A DNA stretch of 64,000 nucleotides from the NCBI GenBank assembly GCA_020226215.1, contig CM035232.1, forward strand, positions 49,848,179 through 49,912,178, in the 5' to 3' direction. The stretch comes from Sindora glabra. Taxonomy: Eukaryota; Streptophyta; Magnoliopsida; Fabales; Fabaceae. The translations under genes were made by a program, and so were the position numbers. The notes under the pieces were generated by a model. The model saw nothing but the letters and a program-made list of their open reading frames with translations, had not been told where the DNA came from and made no database searches. Numbering within the stretch: position 1 is the stretch's first letter; every line of letters starts with the position of its first letter. Positions 12,960 to 27,260 of this stretch are shown here, one piece after another.

Positions 12960-15900
12960 CCCAAAATTAAAAAAAAAAATTATAAAGGAATTCTATGTGG
13001 GGTAACAACCCCTAAAGCATTGCCTAAAAGAAGGTTGTTGAGATTGGTTGAGAGATGATTCATTCTCTTCGAATCTTAATATGTGGAAGTACTATAGTTG
13101 GCTAACTATTATGTGCATTTATTTCCTTCTCCAAATGTATATTGGATAAGTATCCTCCAATCTTTATTTATTAAGGAATGGCAACGTGACAAGAGAGCTG
13201 CATACTTGAATTTCTCAACCTTTCTTTATTCACAAGTTCTACAAGGAGATTAAAGTCTTATTCCAAGACAAGTTGTTTCACACCAAACTCTTAAGCTATT
13301 TGTAAACCTAGGAAAGCTCCCTGTATATTAGCTTGAAAAGAAGAACAAATACCTAATTTCCTTGTAAAACCATGAATCCATCTACCTTTTGAGTCTTTAA
13401 AAAGTCCACCATAACCTACAATCTCCAAATTGGACTTTGAAGCTTCATCAATATTCAGCTTAATCCAATCTGCCTAAGGAGATTAGTAATGAATCTAGAT
13501 AGTGTACATCGGTTTGACAATGCCATTTTGACCTTTACAAAAAGTAGCTGCAATTCAATCAGCTTCAACAACTATATAACCACCTGCATAAGGAGGAAGA
13601 TCTATTATATTTTGGAAAACAACTACATTACGCCATTTCCAGAAATGCCAAGCTGCAACACCTCAAAGTACTGACCATGACATTCCTCTAAACTCGCCCA
13701 AGTGCTCTAGTTAAATTCACATGAAAGCAATCCTTTCCTTATGTATAAAAAAAAAGTTGCTCTTTTGTCTTTTGGCACCAATTTGAACCATTAGTTCCTG
13801 ACTCTCGGATAGTCCCTTATCGTATGAAGTAAGTTTTTTGGTTTCTCTCAATAGATTCCACAAATTGAACTACCTAATCCTCTTTGTGCTCTTACTAGGT
13901 TCACCATTGCACCTCTTTGGCAACATTGCCATATAAAAAATTTAATGCATTCAGGTAGCATAGTTTTCTAAATATGATGCCAAATTAGATCAAGCTTCAT
14001 GTAATATGATGCACATAAGTTATGATATGCTAATTTTATAGAGAACTTTCCATTACTCGAATGCACCCATAAGAAGACATCCTCACCACTATTAGCTAAA
14101 AAAGGAGGAATGTTTTTAATTTTTGAAATAAAAAGACTTGGCAGCAATTGGCTTATAATATGTATATCCTATCCTTCATCACTTCATATGAAGTTAGCTA
14201 CAACTGAATTACTCCATTTGTTTGGAATAAATTTTACCATAGTACGAAGTGGTTCTCCACCTAGCCATCGATTAAACCAAAAAGAGGTGTTAAGTCCATT
14301 ATTAATTTGCATTGAAATAACATTTAGAGTAGTGTTCCATATTTTGCAAAGAAACTTCCAAAACAAAGAGTTTGAACTCTGCGTGCTAACTCCAGTATGC
14401 CAATCATAATGTCATTGTATTTTCCTTTTAACATAGATACCCAGAGATTTTTTCTCATAATAACTAGTTTCCAAATCCATTTCATCAAACAAGTTATGTT
14501 CATCTTTTGTAGACTTTAAAATCCCAGGCCCCCATACACCTTAGGTTAACATAAGGTCCTCCATGCAATAGTATGTAACTTCCTCTCATTGACTTCATGG
14601 CCCCAAACGAAACTACGTTGGATCTTTTTAATTTTATTCAATGTGTGAGCAGGAATTACTTAGAATTGCATGGTGTAAATAGGAATGGATCCTAATACTA
14701 ATTGAGCCAAGATAACCCTTTTGGTCATAAATAGATAATTCATCTTCCATCCAATTAGTTTATCTTGAATATGTTTCACTAAGTATGAGTATATATGGCA
14801 ATTCACCTTTTTATGTATTATAAGGATCTTAGATAGTGACCTATATCATTAGTCTTTGAGAAACCACAGCTTTGTATAATTTTCTATCTAACATTTTGAA
14901 TTATATTCTAGGAGAAAAATATACTTGTTTTAGCTTAAGTCACCTTTCACGTGACATTTTAAAGAACCTATTCAAGCAAGCCATTATTGTCTTAATCTAA
15001 TGAATAGAAGCTTCTTTGAACAAAAGTAAATCATCCATAAATGTTTAATGTGAAATCCCACACCATTCCTGCCAACTTTTAATGGTCTCTATTTTTTATC
15101 ATATGCTCTTCACTGATAATATGAAAGAGTTTATTCATGCATAAAATAAAGAAGTATGATGATTGTGGGTCTCCCTGGCAGAGGCCTCTCATAAGGGAAA
15201 AAAAGACAGTTTTTACTCCCGTTCTAGATAACATTCAAAGACATGATGGAGATGCATTTCCTAATGAGATCAATTAATCTAGGTGGCATATTAATTTGAA
15301 TTAGAATTTCCCTGATAAAGTCCTAATTCATTCTATCATAGGCCTTCTCTAAATTAACTTTAATAGCAAAAAAAAAAAATCAATTTAACCTCTCATCTTC
15401 CTTATAGAATGGAACATTACCTGAGCCATTATAATATTATCCTAGATACATTTGCCTAGTACAAAACTCACTTAGTAAGGTGAAATCAACTAGGAAAGGA
15501 TATGCTTAATTTAAGTCACCAATAATTTAGCAATACATTTATAGACCACATTAGAAAGAGATATTAATTTAAACTAATTAATGAACTTTAGTTTTTCAAT
15601 TTTAGGAATAAAGTAAATTAGAGTTGTATTAACTTCTTTGATCTCACCTCCTTTGAAGCTATTGTCTACAAAATGATGGACATTTTTACCTACTATCTGC
15701 CAAATTTTCTAATAGAAAATTACAGGAAACCTATCCTCTCTAGTTGCTTTGAGACCACCAATCGTGAACGTGACCTTACTAACCTCGTTAAAAGTAACCT
15801 CCCTATTTAACTCCATATTCTATTTATATATTATAACAATTGGCAGTAGTAGATAATTTCTCTTCCATATCTCAAATAAGTTTTTATAGAAGGATACAAT

Positions 15901-16145
15901 TTGATTCTCTACAGCACGTCTATCTTTAATCCAATTACCTTCTAAATCCCTTAGCATATTGATTTTATTTTTATTTCTATGCACTATAGTTTTAGTGTGA
16001 TAATATTTGATGTTTCTATCCCCTTCAATGATCCATATTAATTTAGATTTTTTTTGCTAAAAAATATCCTCCTATAATAAGACTTAATCCAAAATCATTT
16101 TTATATGTATTCCTTAATGTCACTGAAGGTAATTGAAAAAAAAAC
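12960..16145 (-). pseudogene. LINE (non-LTR retrotransposon) RT and RNase H remnant, 5'-truncated
   Basis: On the minus strand, in several broken frames, the order is that of plant L1-type ORF2. First comes a WIIEGDRNIKYYHTK-like entry (about 16050-15980), then reverse transcriptase blocks: FVLGKCIQDNIIMAQ-like near 15440, GDPQSSYFFILCMNKLF-like near 15170-15110, and the catalytic FxDD motif as FMDD at 15030-15041 (usual residue A). A WFNRWLGGEPL zinc-knuckle-region motif lies at 14250-14290. An RNase H-like (RVT_3) segment, WIKLNID through GRWIHGF to LGICS, lies at about 13460-13330. Endonuclease and ORF1 are absent, consistent with the 5' truncation usual for LINE insertions. Many stops make it inactive. 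The 3' end near 12960 is approximate. Confidence 0.88.
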
Positions 16146-17500
16146 TTAATTTTATTTTCACATTCATTACATAATAATCATAATATATATATATTTTATC
16201 CAATTTTATTTTATAATGAATTAAATACAAGACCTTGTATAGCACGAGCATGCTTACTAATAATTACTATAACTAAATAAATATATTAATTAGAGTAAAA
16301 AATTATTACTATTATAACAAAATAGTAATATATTAAGACGTATGTTGTCAATTTAATTAATAAAATATTTGTATCTATTTTAATTAATAATATTTTTTTA
16401 TTAGATCTTTTGATTTTTACTCTAATTGATAAAAAATTTTATATTAAAAATTATTGTATTTTAATTTATTTTCTTACTATTTTAATTATATCTAATAATA
16501 ATTAATTATAATTTACTAATGATATAAAATTAGTAATAAAAAATAAGGTAATAATAAATAATAATAAAATATAATAAATTGTAAAATTCGCTTAAAATTA
16601 CTTAGTAAAAATTGACTTATGATTAGGACAATGACTAATACTATAGCCACTTGACTTAGAATTGGCCTCATATACAATTTTGCCCATTAGGTTAACTTAA
16701 TAGAATTGAGTTACTCAATTTTAATAAGTTTAATAATTGTAGAATTATCAAAATTATGGCTATAAAATGGACTCGTCCAATCTACTTACAGATTGATTCA
16801 CACGGACCAACCATAAATAGATTAGGTTGGGTTTAGTTTGCAAAAATTGTGAACTTCCTAAATAGGAGTTCAAATCTAGAAGTTCATGCATACATTCATG
16901 AACTTTTCTTTTTTTCAAAAAATAATTTTAAACCCTTTAAAATAAATCAAAACTTAAAATAAAAATTATAAATTTAAAAATCACAAATTTAATTCATTAT
17001 TAATCTATACCAATGATTTAAAATTAAATAAATCATAATAAAATTTATTTAATTTTGAAATTATTAGTTTAGAAATAAAAATTATTAACTTAAATATAAT
17101 TTATTTAAATTGAGTTTATTTAAAAAATAATGAATTAAGTTTGAGTTAATATTGAATTGGTTTCATTGTGTAATGTATTACTTTATTTTAAATATAAAAA
17201 ATATAAAATAAAAAAATAGGATCCATCTGTGAATGATTCGGTTCAATCTATGCGAATCACGAACCTAACGAACCGGACCATTTTAGAATTACATTGAAAT
17301 GGATTTACTTTTTTACGTCTCCTAGTCTTTTTCTGTTTTTTTCGCCCTGTAAAGTCGCATACTCGAATACGTTCAAACCCTCCGCTCAAAATCGGTAACT
17401 TCACTGATAAAGAAATAGGCGTTGACAAAATAGTTAAACTAACTTCCAAAGGTTCTGGTATAAGTAATATTTGAGCTGACAATTTCATTTACTTTAAAAT
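16146..17500. other. AT-rich spacer with a short open patch
   Basis: Mostly low-complexity AT DNA. A patch at 17243-17488 (minus) is open for 81 codons but matches nothing recognised and has no supporting signals. Treated as non-coding. Confidence 0.35.
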
Positions 17501-17505
17501 TGTAA

Positions 17506-17515
17506 GGGGGGGGGG
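17506..17515. repeat. Ten-base G homopolymer
   Basis: Uninterrupted run of ten G in otherwise strongly AT-rich DNA; a likely hotspot for length variation. Confidence 0.9.
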
Positions 17516-17562
17516 TTAAATGTTGGGTTTTAAAATTGAAGAGGGTACGTTAATATTGAAGT

Positions 17563-17702
17563 ATAATTCAAGAGAATATAGTATATTTTATATTTATTTA
17601 GTTTTATGAATAATCATAAGTTTAAAAATAGGATAATTCGAGAGAATATAATATATTTTATTCTTTATTGAGTTTTATGGTTAATCATAAGTTTGAAAAT
17701 TG
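17563..17702 (+). repeat. Two-copy tandem duplication, 70-bp period
   Basis: 17563-17632 and 17633-17702 both start ATAATTC-AGAGAATAT and share AGTTTTATG, AATCATAAGTTT and AAAAT landmarks. They differ by scattered substitutions. An old local duplication. Confidence 0.8.
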
Positions 17703-17960
17703 GATATGTTATTTCAGTCTAAATTCAAAATATGTCTATAATCTCTCTAAAATATTCTTATGGCTTCATTTTTCTTTTTTATAATTGAATTACTATTGCC
17801 TTGCTAGATATTTACTTGCTTATTCTTTTTGAGGTAGTTTTTTAGCAATATGAAGGGATCATGATAGTTTTTTTTTCCCCATGTAATCTCAAAGTTTTAG
17901 ATCTCTCAAGAAGCAATATACGTGGATAAATATTTAATATGTAGTTTCTAGTAATAATAT

Positions 17961-19578
17961 GGTTAGATTGTAATTTAAGTCCTTACAATTTCTTATTTTT
18001 TTTCAAATAAGTTCCTATAGTTTAAAAATTTTAAATTAAATACCTATACTTTTATTTGATTTCTAATTGAATCCTTACTTAGTCTACTATTCATTTTAAG
18101 TGATTTGGCAAACAATGTGCTAACTGGGATTAAAATATACCAATTTGAAGTTATCACATAAGTTTAATAAATACACCATAAATCCTCATACTACCACAAG
18201 TTTTCTAAATATATCCAAATGCTTTTCTAAAATTTTAAATTAGGGATAGAAGATAAAATAAATAAAAATAATAAAGTATAATAAATAAATTTAAAAATTG
18301 AATTTGCTATCATTAAAATTATAATACACTTAATACATATTGAATAATTAAAATAATTAAAATAATATTTTCAATACATTAATATTAATAATTAGAATTT
18401 GATTAACTTAAAATACTCTGCTATTTAATAAAATTAAAGTTTAGAATTTGTTATAATTTAAAGTAAGCAAAATACATATTAAATAATTTGAAAAAAATAA
18501 TATACTAAAACCTTTAAATAAAATAAAAAATTTATTTATTTTTATGCCAAATAGTAAAATAATTTAATAAGTCAAAAAATTGAAAAAAATATCATATAAT
18601 TTAGTAAAATGATATATTTTTTATGCTAAATAATTTATATATTTATTATGCATACTTAGTAAATCTAGCCTTTCTTCCTAGCTTTGTATTTTTTTTTTAT
18701 TAACCTTTAATTGCTACTAGCAGCAAAACATAAAAGCAAATAGAGGATGACAATGAAGGTAACAGTTTTGATGGAGAAAGAGAAAATGAGTAAAGAGAAA
18801 GACATGAAAAATTAAAGAAGAGTTGGGAGTTGCTGCAAAAAAATGAAGAAAGAAGAAAAAAAAGGAAATATAAAAAAGAAGAAAAGAGTACAAAAATGCG
18901 TAGGGTATATAAAAATTTTAAGTTTAAAATAAATACATTTTACAAAAAATTCAAGTTCAGTCTTTAACTCAAATGACGTATAATATTCCTTGAAGGATTT
19001 AAATAGATTCAAATTACTTAATAAATATTTAGCTTACTTTTTAACAACTTTTTTATTTTAATTTTATTAAATGATGTAATAATTTTAGTTATTTAAAATC
19101 AAACTAATGGTAGTATATTTAAAATATTATTTAAATTATTTTAGTTATTTAATTTACATTAAGCGTATATCAAATTTGATAATTCTAAATTAAAAAATTA
19201 AATTTAATAGTTGTATTTTACTATTTTTTTCTTTATCTCTTCCTATCTTTTCCATTTTTTGTTTTTCTCTACTTTCTTTTGTTCAATCAAGAACCCAATT
19301 CAAAATTTTAAAAAAGTACAATGACCTTTTAGAAAAATCATGAAAGTATAAGGACTTAGGATGCATATGCTAATCTTATGCAATAGCTCCAAGTTAACAC
19401 ATTTTAAGTCTTGTTAATAAATCATTTGCCACATTATTTAAAATTGATGGCATAATAATAATAGGGATAATTAGAAATTGAATGAAAGGATAAGTATTCA
19501 ATTAGAAAATTTTAAACTATAGAGACTCATTTAGAAAAGATAAAAAACTATAGGAACCTAGAGAATTATATTACCTAA
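17961..19578. mobile_element. Foldback element (MULE-like) with 9-bp target duplication
   Basis: Left arm from 17961 (AGTCCTTACAATTTC, TTCCTATAGTTTAAAA, TGATTTCTAATTGAATCC) is mirrored by the right arm ending near 19578 (reverse complement GGTTCCTATAGTTT, CTATAGTTTAAAATTTTC, CAATTTCTAATTATCC). The flanks TAATAATAT (17952-17960) and TAATTATAT (19579-19587) match at 8 of 9 bases, the duplication length typical of Mutator-like elements. The interior has no recognisable protein. Arms are imperfect, roughly 250 bp or more. Confidence 0.75.
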
Positions 19579-19639
19579 TAATTATATCAATACAATTTAA
19601 ATAAGTAAAACATTAAGTAAAGAAAAAAACACTTATGTT

Positions 19640-20100
19640 ATTAACACATGTAGGGCATAAAACTCACATGTAATTTTAAATATTGAGATTTACTTATATA
19701 TTTTTCCAAATCATCAACATTTTGCCTACTTAAGCTATTTTTATCCAAAATTTAATAGAAAATCACATAAATTGCATGTGATATTTACTTTCTTAAAATT
19801 TGACTTACTTTGACACTCATTTAGAATCAATTTACCTTAAAATTCTATTTGATACTCTTTATTTGGTAATCATAAACTAAATTCTTAAAGACAAATCTTT
19901 AATAAAATTAAGATTTTTTTAGAGTAATTTGAATCTAAGTGAGTATCAAATTAAGTTAAAATTTAGAAAAGTAAAAATCATATATAATGCATGTGAGTTT
20001 GCTTTTAAATTTTAGATAAAAAATAGTTTAGAGGAATAAAATATAATTTTTGAAAGTATAGGTGGGTGAGTTACTTAAAACTAAAAGTGGATTATGTGAA
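19640..20100. mobile_element. Small foldback (MITE-like) element
   Basis: The left half (about 19735-19855, with ATCCAAAATTTAATAG and TTTGACACTCATTTAGAATC) is mirrored by the right half (about 19915-20045). The right half's reverse complement gives ATCTAAAATTTAAAAG and TTTGATACTCACTTAGATTC. Centre near 19885. Outer limits and target duplication could not be fixed. No coding capacity. Confidence 0.7.
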
Positions 20101-20110
20101 AAATAGTGAA

Positions 20111-21333
20111 ATCATGAATGGCTAAAATATAATTTTCTTTTTTTTTTTTTGCAAACAATTTTGCTACTTACTTGCCCTTATGTCATGGGTTAGTATCTTT
20201 TTAGTTGAAATCATGCAATAGATGGTTGTTACAATAGACCAACATGTCATGCTTTTCCAATTCTCCTATGGTATATTTGAAATAGATAGTAGGACATTGC
20301 ATGTTCATAAACAACATTCATGTGTTGCTAAAATGTTCATGCATACCACTTTGTAAGAACATCCTACACTAGAAACCTTTAAGAATAATGAATTGAAAAA
20401 GGGACAACTTTGTTTACTTGATATATATCTTAATCCATAGTTTTTAGTGTATAAAAGATGATAATAAACTAATGCACTCGAATGCTAAACTCAATGTTAA
20501 GCCACCCTACTAGGCCTATTGACATTCCGCTCCCTTAAAAAGTATTTCAAACCAAATACCTTTTGACAAGAATAGACATACATTTTTCAAGTTGATAGAA
20601 GATTTTTTCTTCTAGCTTTAAGAGAGATAGCATTATCTTATACTGAAACAAAGATAAAAATGTGAGCATCATAACCATAAGCTTTTTTACTCCTTTTGGA
20701 TTCTTGAACTATACTAAATTATCAAAATATCCCCAAACTTAGGAAAAATTAAAAAAGAATACACAATCTAAATTACTTCTAAATATCATCCACACAACTT
20801 ATTCACCATTCTTGATTTTTCCATCAAATTACATCTAAAATTGAGCATGTTTATCTACCAAACTTGTCAAATTGCTAACTTATCACTTATGTTGACTTAT
20901 GGGCCTCACATGAGTAAAAAGGCTAGGCATGATGACCAGGCATGTAAACAACATGTTTGTTTTATAGAACATGGAAATAAGCTTGCAAAGGATTGAAAAT
21001 GTACCTATTTGAATCTCTACAAATTAATCTAGTCATTTGAAGTAATTCCAAATATTGATATTAGAGCTTGTTAGATGATGTTATCAAAGTTTCAATTCCT
21101 ATTATTTCCTATCTTCTAATTAAAAGTGAAATTTTAACATAAGATAAGTGACCTATGTTATGTGTACAATTCAAGCTCAAAGGACCATCACATGAGATGG
21201 TAAGTTAAAACTACAATAAATCCATTCTTGAACCTGGAAGTGAGAATAAGTTGAGTCAGTTTGAGATTGGATCATACCTTAATCCAAAATTTTAATTTGA
21301 TAAGTTGAGTTCTTAATATAAATAAGTGATAGA
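20111..21333. other. Repeat-like DNA, no gene recognised
   Basis: Slightly less AT-rich than its surroundings but without open frames or recognised motifs. Possibly an old retroelement fragment; no support beyond composition. Confidence 0.3.
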
Positions 21334-24239
21334 CACTACTACAAAATAGCTTATTTACATCGATCGATAAATATTAATACGTTTATTTTCATAAAGTCGT
21401 ATTTTTGAAATTATATGAAACTTTCAAATGATAAACAAAGATTATGACTAACTTCGATTTAGACATAATAATATTTTTGAAATTAAGTGAAAAATTACTA
21501 TATCAATTTTAAAGATAACTAATGTCTAACAATTCATGTGGGAAAGTGTGAAAATTTAAAACATCAATTTTTTTCATAACCATCTTAAAACATCATTTTT
21601 TTCATAATTTTTATCTAAAAAGGCATTTGAAGCATCAAGTTAAAAATTTCACACATCACTTTTGGACTTAATAGACATCTAAAGGTATAGCAATTAACTA
21701 CTTTCAAAGTAAAGTATGATGCATAAGATTAAAATCTTGCATTAGAAATCGATGTCTATATTTTTTTCATAATGCCTATAAATTTTGCTTGCACTTTTTA
21801 TATATATTTATGTGGAATTTGAGCATAGCTTATTCATTATTGGAAATGCTTCAAATTAATGGAAGGCACCCTAACCAATTAAGAGATGGGTGATTAAAAG
21901 GCATTGGAGTCCTAAATAGGATATTTCTTATCATTTTGGAAATTTTCTAAGTTAAGAGTAAGGAAGGAGAACTAGGATGAGGTTGATTAAAGGACTACTT
22001 AGATCCAATTAAGAGAAAAAATAGAGCTTTCTTCAACATATGAAAATTCGCAACAAGGATGGGGATTTTGATAAGATTGAGAAATGAACTTAGTTGCCTA
22101 ATGATTTTGCTATAAATGTATAATGATGAGAAACTATAATTTTTTTATATGTTATTTTATGGAATTCATATATGTGTATGTAATATTTGGAAAGAAATAA
22201 ATGTTAGAATAAATTCATATTATTGTTTGTTCATTTGTCATTTATTTGTACTAAATAGAAGACATCAAAACACAAATAAATTTCTATATAAATTCATAAT
22301 TTGATTTTAGATATCATAACTAATATTAAAATATAAATAACTTTTTTTATAAATTGATAATTTGAATGCACATAGCATAATAAACATAACAAACTTTAAA
22401 ATAATAAGACATTGGGTGTTACTAAAATTGATAATCAAACATAGTCCGTTTATCTTTGATTAGAAAATGAAAAACTTTCACATGTTAGTTTGGAACTAAC
22501 TAACATCTAACTTTATAGCATTTATGATGTTTCAAGAAATTATAAAAACTTAAGATATCAGTTATTTGATAATCACCATCTAAATAGCATTTCAAAAGTC
22601 TCTTTAAGGAAATGTAAAATGTCCATACATTAATTTTGTACTTAAATAACATTTAAAGGTATGATAACTACTAGTCTTTTTGAAAATTAAGCACACATAA
22701 GAAGTTAATTTTTTTTTAATAGTCAATGTCTATAGTTTCCACTATTGCCTATAAATTTTACATTTACTCTTTGTTTTAAATATTTCAATAATGCTTTAAT
22801 ATCTATTATCTAATTTTAGCGTTTGAATGGATGATAAAGATAGCTCTCCACTATTTTATCTAATACCTTTAGAGACATTAAAAAATTTAACATGTTCTAC
22901 TTTCACATATTATCTCTAAATATGTCAAGTAAGATGGTAGGGTAGTTGTCTTCCTCCTCTGCACAAGATCTAGCTTTGGTAATGGAAACAAATGTTTTGC
23001 TTAGATCCATTATTTACTAATATATGAGGAGATTTATTTTTGGATCATAGCAATAAGGAAAGAATAATGAGGGTGTTTTTCTTTATTTGTTTATGTATTT
23101 ATTAATGTAATAATATATGAAAATGAATAAAATTACATAACATATACTTATAATTAATGGTCTCCTCTCTTGTATTTTTGTTAATTCCCATTCAATGTTG
23201 TTGTTGTTCGTATTGATTTATATAAAAGAAAAATATGTACAAAGAAATGACATTAGGATCATCTTAAATGTATGATGTTGTAATAAAATGTAGATTAATT
23301 TGAATTTGTAAAATAAAAATAATCAACTCAAAAAATAGTATCTATATTTATAAGTTTGAAAAATAATATCTATGATTACCAAATTTGATATGAGTTTATA
23401 AGATAGTGAACATATTTTCCAATAGTTGATATAATTTTAAGTTACAATAAAATCATTTATGAAGAAATTTTCACCAATTAAGGGATGTTGATTAGTGGAA
23501 AATAATAAACGTCTAAAATAATTGTCATCGTAGTTTCTTATATATTATTGACATCTAATAATATTTATTTGAATGACATAACATTTATATAGATGATGAA
23601 GATTATAATAAAACTAACATCTAATATATAACATGGTTTACCTAATCTCACATTTCAAGTTAGCATTGCTTAGTAATTGGCTTGAAAAGTGTAAAAATTT
23701 ACAAATCACTGTTGAGAAAACAAAATGGAAGACTATAACGCTGTGGCACCATTCGTACAATTAGGATTTCTTCAATATAAAGCTTTGCCTAACAAACTCA
23801 AATGGAATCAAGCTTTTATTTAAACAAGGTACATTTACAAACTATCTTGATGTTTTCACCTTGTGTGTATCTTAATATTTTTGGTATATATGTGATTTTG
23901 TTTGTTTAGGCTTTGTCTTAATATCTTTAACCTAATATAATTAGGGTTACGATCATGATACCATACCATAATGTTTTTAATTCTCTGTTAATTCATAAAC
24001 ATGCATCATAACCTTATGTATGAAATAGATTACATAAGGTGCCAATATAAAATGTATGAAATTATTTTGATTTTAGGTATATACTTGGAAAATGTTATGC
24101 TTTAGATGATTTTAAGTTGTATTTTTTATATATATAAATGTCTAAATATGTTTGGGTTTTAGGTGTATAGTTGAAAATTTGTACAATTTGTGTGACTATA
24201 AGATTTGATTACTATTTTTATGTGTATGGTTCTTACTAA

Positions 24240-27200
24240 ATCAACTAGCTATAGATTAAAGTTGGATACATGCTAATCAACTTACAACTAAATATGAAAA
24301 TGTAGTTTATGAAATCATTAATTTGTAGTTGCTTGGGGGAAGGAAGAATTTAGTAATGACCTTATTTAGTGCCCTTAGGTTAATTGTTGTTATTTGAAAA
24401 AGGCAGTATTCAAGCAAGTACAAGATCATCTATATGTCAATAGCATTGAACCTTGGTATACATGATGAAAATGGCATGGTGAAAGTAACTTGGGTAGTAT
24501 GTTTATTGATCATAAAGATGAAAACTTTGATGCTTACTTAGAGGATATGTTGCATGATGCTGTAGATAATTTTATTAAGCATTTGCAAGTGCTCAATAGT
24601 TTATTGAGTGATGCAAATAAGCCATTATATTCTGATTGCACTAAATACCCTTATTTATTTGCCATAATAAAATTGTTTAACTTGAATGCAGGAAATCAAT
24701 GGAGTAACCAAAGCTTTGAGGTATTACTATAATTATTAAAATACATGCTACTTGAAAGCAATATACTACTAGCTCATGGTTATAAGGTAAAGAAAATCAT
24801 ATGTCCAATATGTATAAAGTTTAGAAATATTCATGTTTATCCTAATCACTACATATTACATCAAAAGGAGTATAAAATATTGCATGAATATTCAAAATGA
24901 GGGGCATCTCATTACAAATTAAAGAAATATAATGACAACATCAGAGAAGGGTCTCCAACTAAGGTGTTATGGTATCATCTCATAATACCAGGGTTTAGAT
25001 ATATATTTTCTAATGTAAAATATATTAAGAATTTAATGTGGCATACGAAATAACTAATTTTGATAATAAGGTTCATTATCTAATGGATTCTTCTCAATGA
25101 AAAATAATTAACTTATTATTCCTTGAATTTAATGGAAAAGTAAGAAACCTCATACTTGTACCATATACTAATGGAATGAATCCTCAAGGTAACATGAGCA
25201 ACAAACATAGTACATGACTTATAATATTGGTGATTTATAGTCTCTCTTCTTCATTATGCATGAAGTAGAAGTAAATAATGTTAACATTGTTAATATTGAG
25301 ACCTAAATAACTAGGAATTGATATAGATGTCTTCTTGGAATTGCTCATCAAAGATTTGAAACTAATGGTAGATGAAAATGTATTGATATTTAACATATAC
25401 TATTAAAAGTTATTCAAGTTATATGTCATGCTTTTTGACATAATCAATGACTTCTTAATTTTATAAACTTGTTAAGATATAATATTAAAGGCATAAAACA
25501 TGGTCTATTTGTGAAAATGGTACATGTTTTTATCAACTTAAGCATTGGAAGAAAATAGTATGTCTTAGTCTCATTCCCATAACTATTGTAAGCTAAGTAA
25601 ACTTTCAATGATTTATTGAAAGAAATAATGACTTTGAAACTTTTATCTTCGGAAGAAGTTTATAAAAGGGTGAAAAATATTAATGGCATTTTTAGAAAAC
25701 CTAATGCATCAATAAGTGAAACATTTCATGGAAGAAAAGGTCCATATTCTTTGATTTTCCATATTGGAAGAATTTGTTTATCAATCATAAGACTAATGTC
25801 ATGCATATAAAGAAAAATGTATGTAATACTCTAGTTAAAATGCTTTTAAACATGCTAAGCAAGATGTAAGATAGGGTTAATACCTAACTAAACTTGTAAA
25901 AGATAGCCATATAAGAGGAACTAGTATCGAAAAGAAAGGGTTAACATAATTATTTGTGTTTGGCATGTTTTGCCTTATATATAGAGGAAATAATAAGTTT
26001 TTGTAAGTTTTTGCATAGGGTTAAAGTGCCTTGGGCTATTTTTCCAATATAAAAAACTTTGTTTCTATAAAAAATCTAAAACTGGTTGGCTTGAAGTCTC
26101 ACAATTATTATATTTTCATGTAACAACTTTTGTTAGTTACCATTCGAGAAATATTACTTAAACATGTGAAACTAGCTATCATGAGACTTTGTTTTTTCTT
26201 TAATGCAATATGTGCCTAAGTTATTAAGCCAAAAGATTTGGATGACTTCTAGAAAGATGTTATTGTTATACTGTGCTAACTTGAGATGCATTTTCCACTT
26301 TCATCCTTTAACATTATAGTGCATTTGGTTATGCATTTAGTAAAAAAGAGAAAAAATTATGAATAAGTTTACTTGAGATAGATGTACTTAATGGAGCAAT
26401 GTATGAAGATATTAAAAGGGTATGTGCATAATCGAAATAGGCTTGAAGGATGTTTTGTTAAAGGATATATTTCTAAGAAGGTTGTAGAGTTTTACATAGA
26501 ATACTTATCAAATGTAGGTACTATCGAGCTTCTTAAACCTTAGCATGAATAAAGAATTTTAGAGAAGAGTACATTAAGAACCTGGGTAAAGAGTATAAAT
26601 TGTGAAATATGGGCACACTTTTATATTCTATAAAATAGTGAAAAGATTAAGTGTTATATAGATGAGCATATTACTTTTATAAAAAATCTCCATCATGGCA
26701 AGAATGACTACTAGGTACAAGCTAAATATAATAATTTCATTTTGTGGTTTCATAAATAGGTGATGAGTATAATGGCACAAAAATCGAATCCTATTTCTGA
26801 GACTATAAGATGGTTAGCCAATAAGTTTCACATGGAGATTATATCTTGTGAAGGATATGATATCAATGGATATTCTTTTCATATAAAGGCACAAGATGAG
26901 AAAAGAACTATACAAAATAGTGAGGTCACTCTGATGGCTTATGTAATGCATTTCTTTAATGCTAAAGACAAATATCCTCATCTACATAATAATATCATAT
27001 TATGGGATTATTAAAGACATATGAGAGCTTGGCTATATCCAATTCAAGGAACCTATCTTTCAATGTAAGTGGGTAGAAAATAACAACAATATCCAAATAG
27101 ATGAGGTGGGGTTTCACATTGTTAGATCTTACTAAGAAGGGTTATAAAAGGAATCTATTCATAATGGCATCCCTAACAAAATAAGTTTTTTACATGGCGG

Positions 27201-27260
27201 ACCCAGTTGATAACAAGTGGTTTATAGCTTTTCAAGAGAAGAGACAAATTATTCATAGTA
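24240..27260 (+). pseudogene. CACTA Tnp2 transposase pseudogene, copy 2
   Basis: A Tnp2-type transposase gene broken by stops and frameshifts; it would have bound the CACTA ends and cut the element out. The N-terminal part at 24490-24732 is open and shows KPLYSDCTKYPYLFAIIKLF followed by an NQWSNQSFEVLL-like stretch, a conserved block of plant Tnp2. Next come ICPICIKF and KVLWYHLIIPGFRYIF (about 24795-25005). Then follow MHIKKNVCNT (about 25800-25830), the DUF4218-like LVGLKSHNYYIFMQQLL segment (about 26070-26130), and FPLSSFNIIVHLVMHL (about 26290-26340). The DUF4216-like end is seen at 26950-27250 (VFYMADPVDNKWFIAFQEK). An open segment at 26760-27014 lies between. Collinear with 1-2540. Not functional as it stands. 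Confidence 0.9.

Noticed and set aside
17243..17488. 81-codon minus-strand protein
   Set aside because: Basic stretch from AT-rich codons, no recognised domain, no promoter, next to simple repeats.
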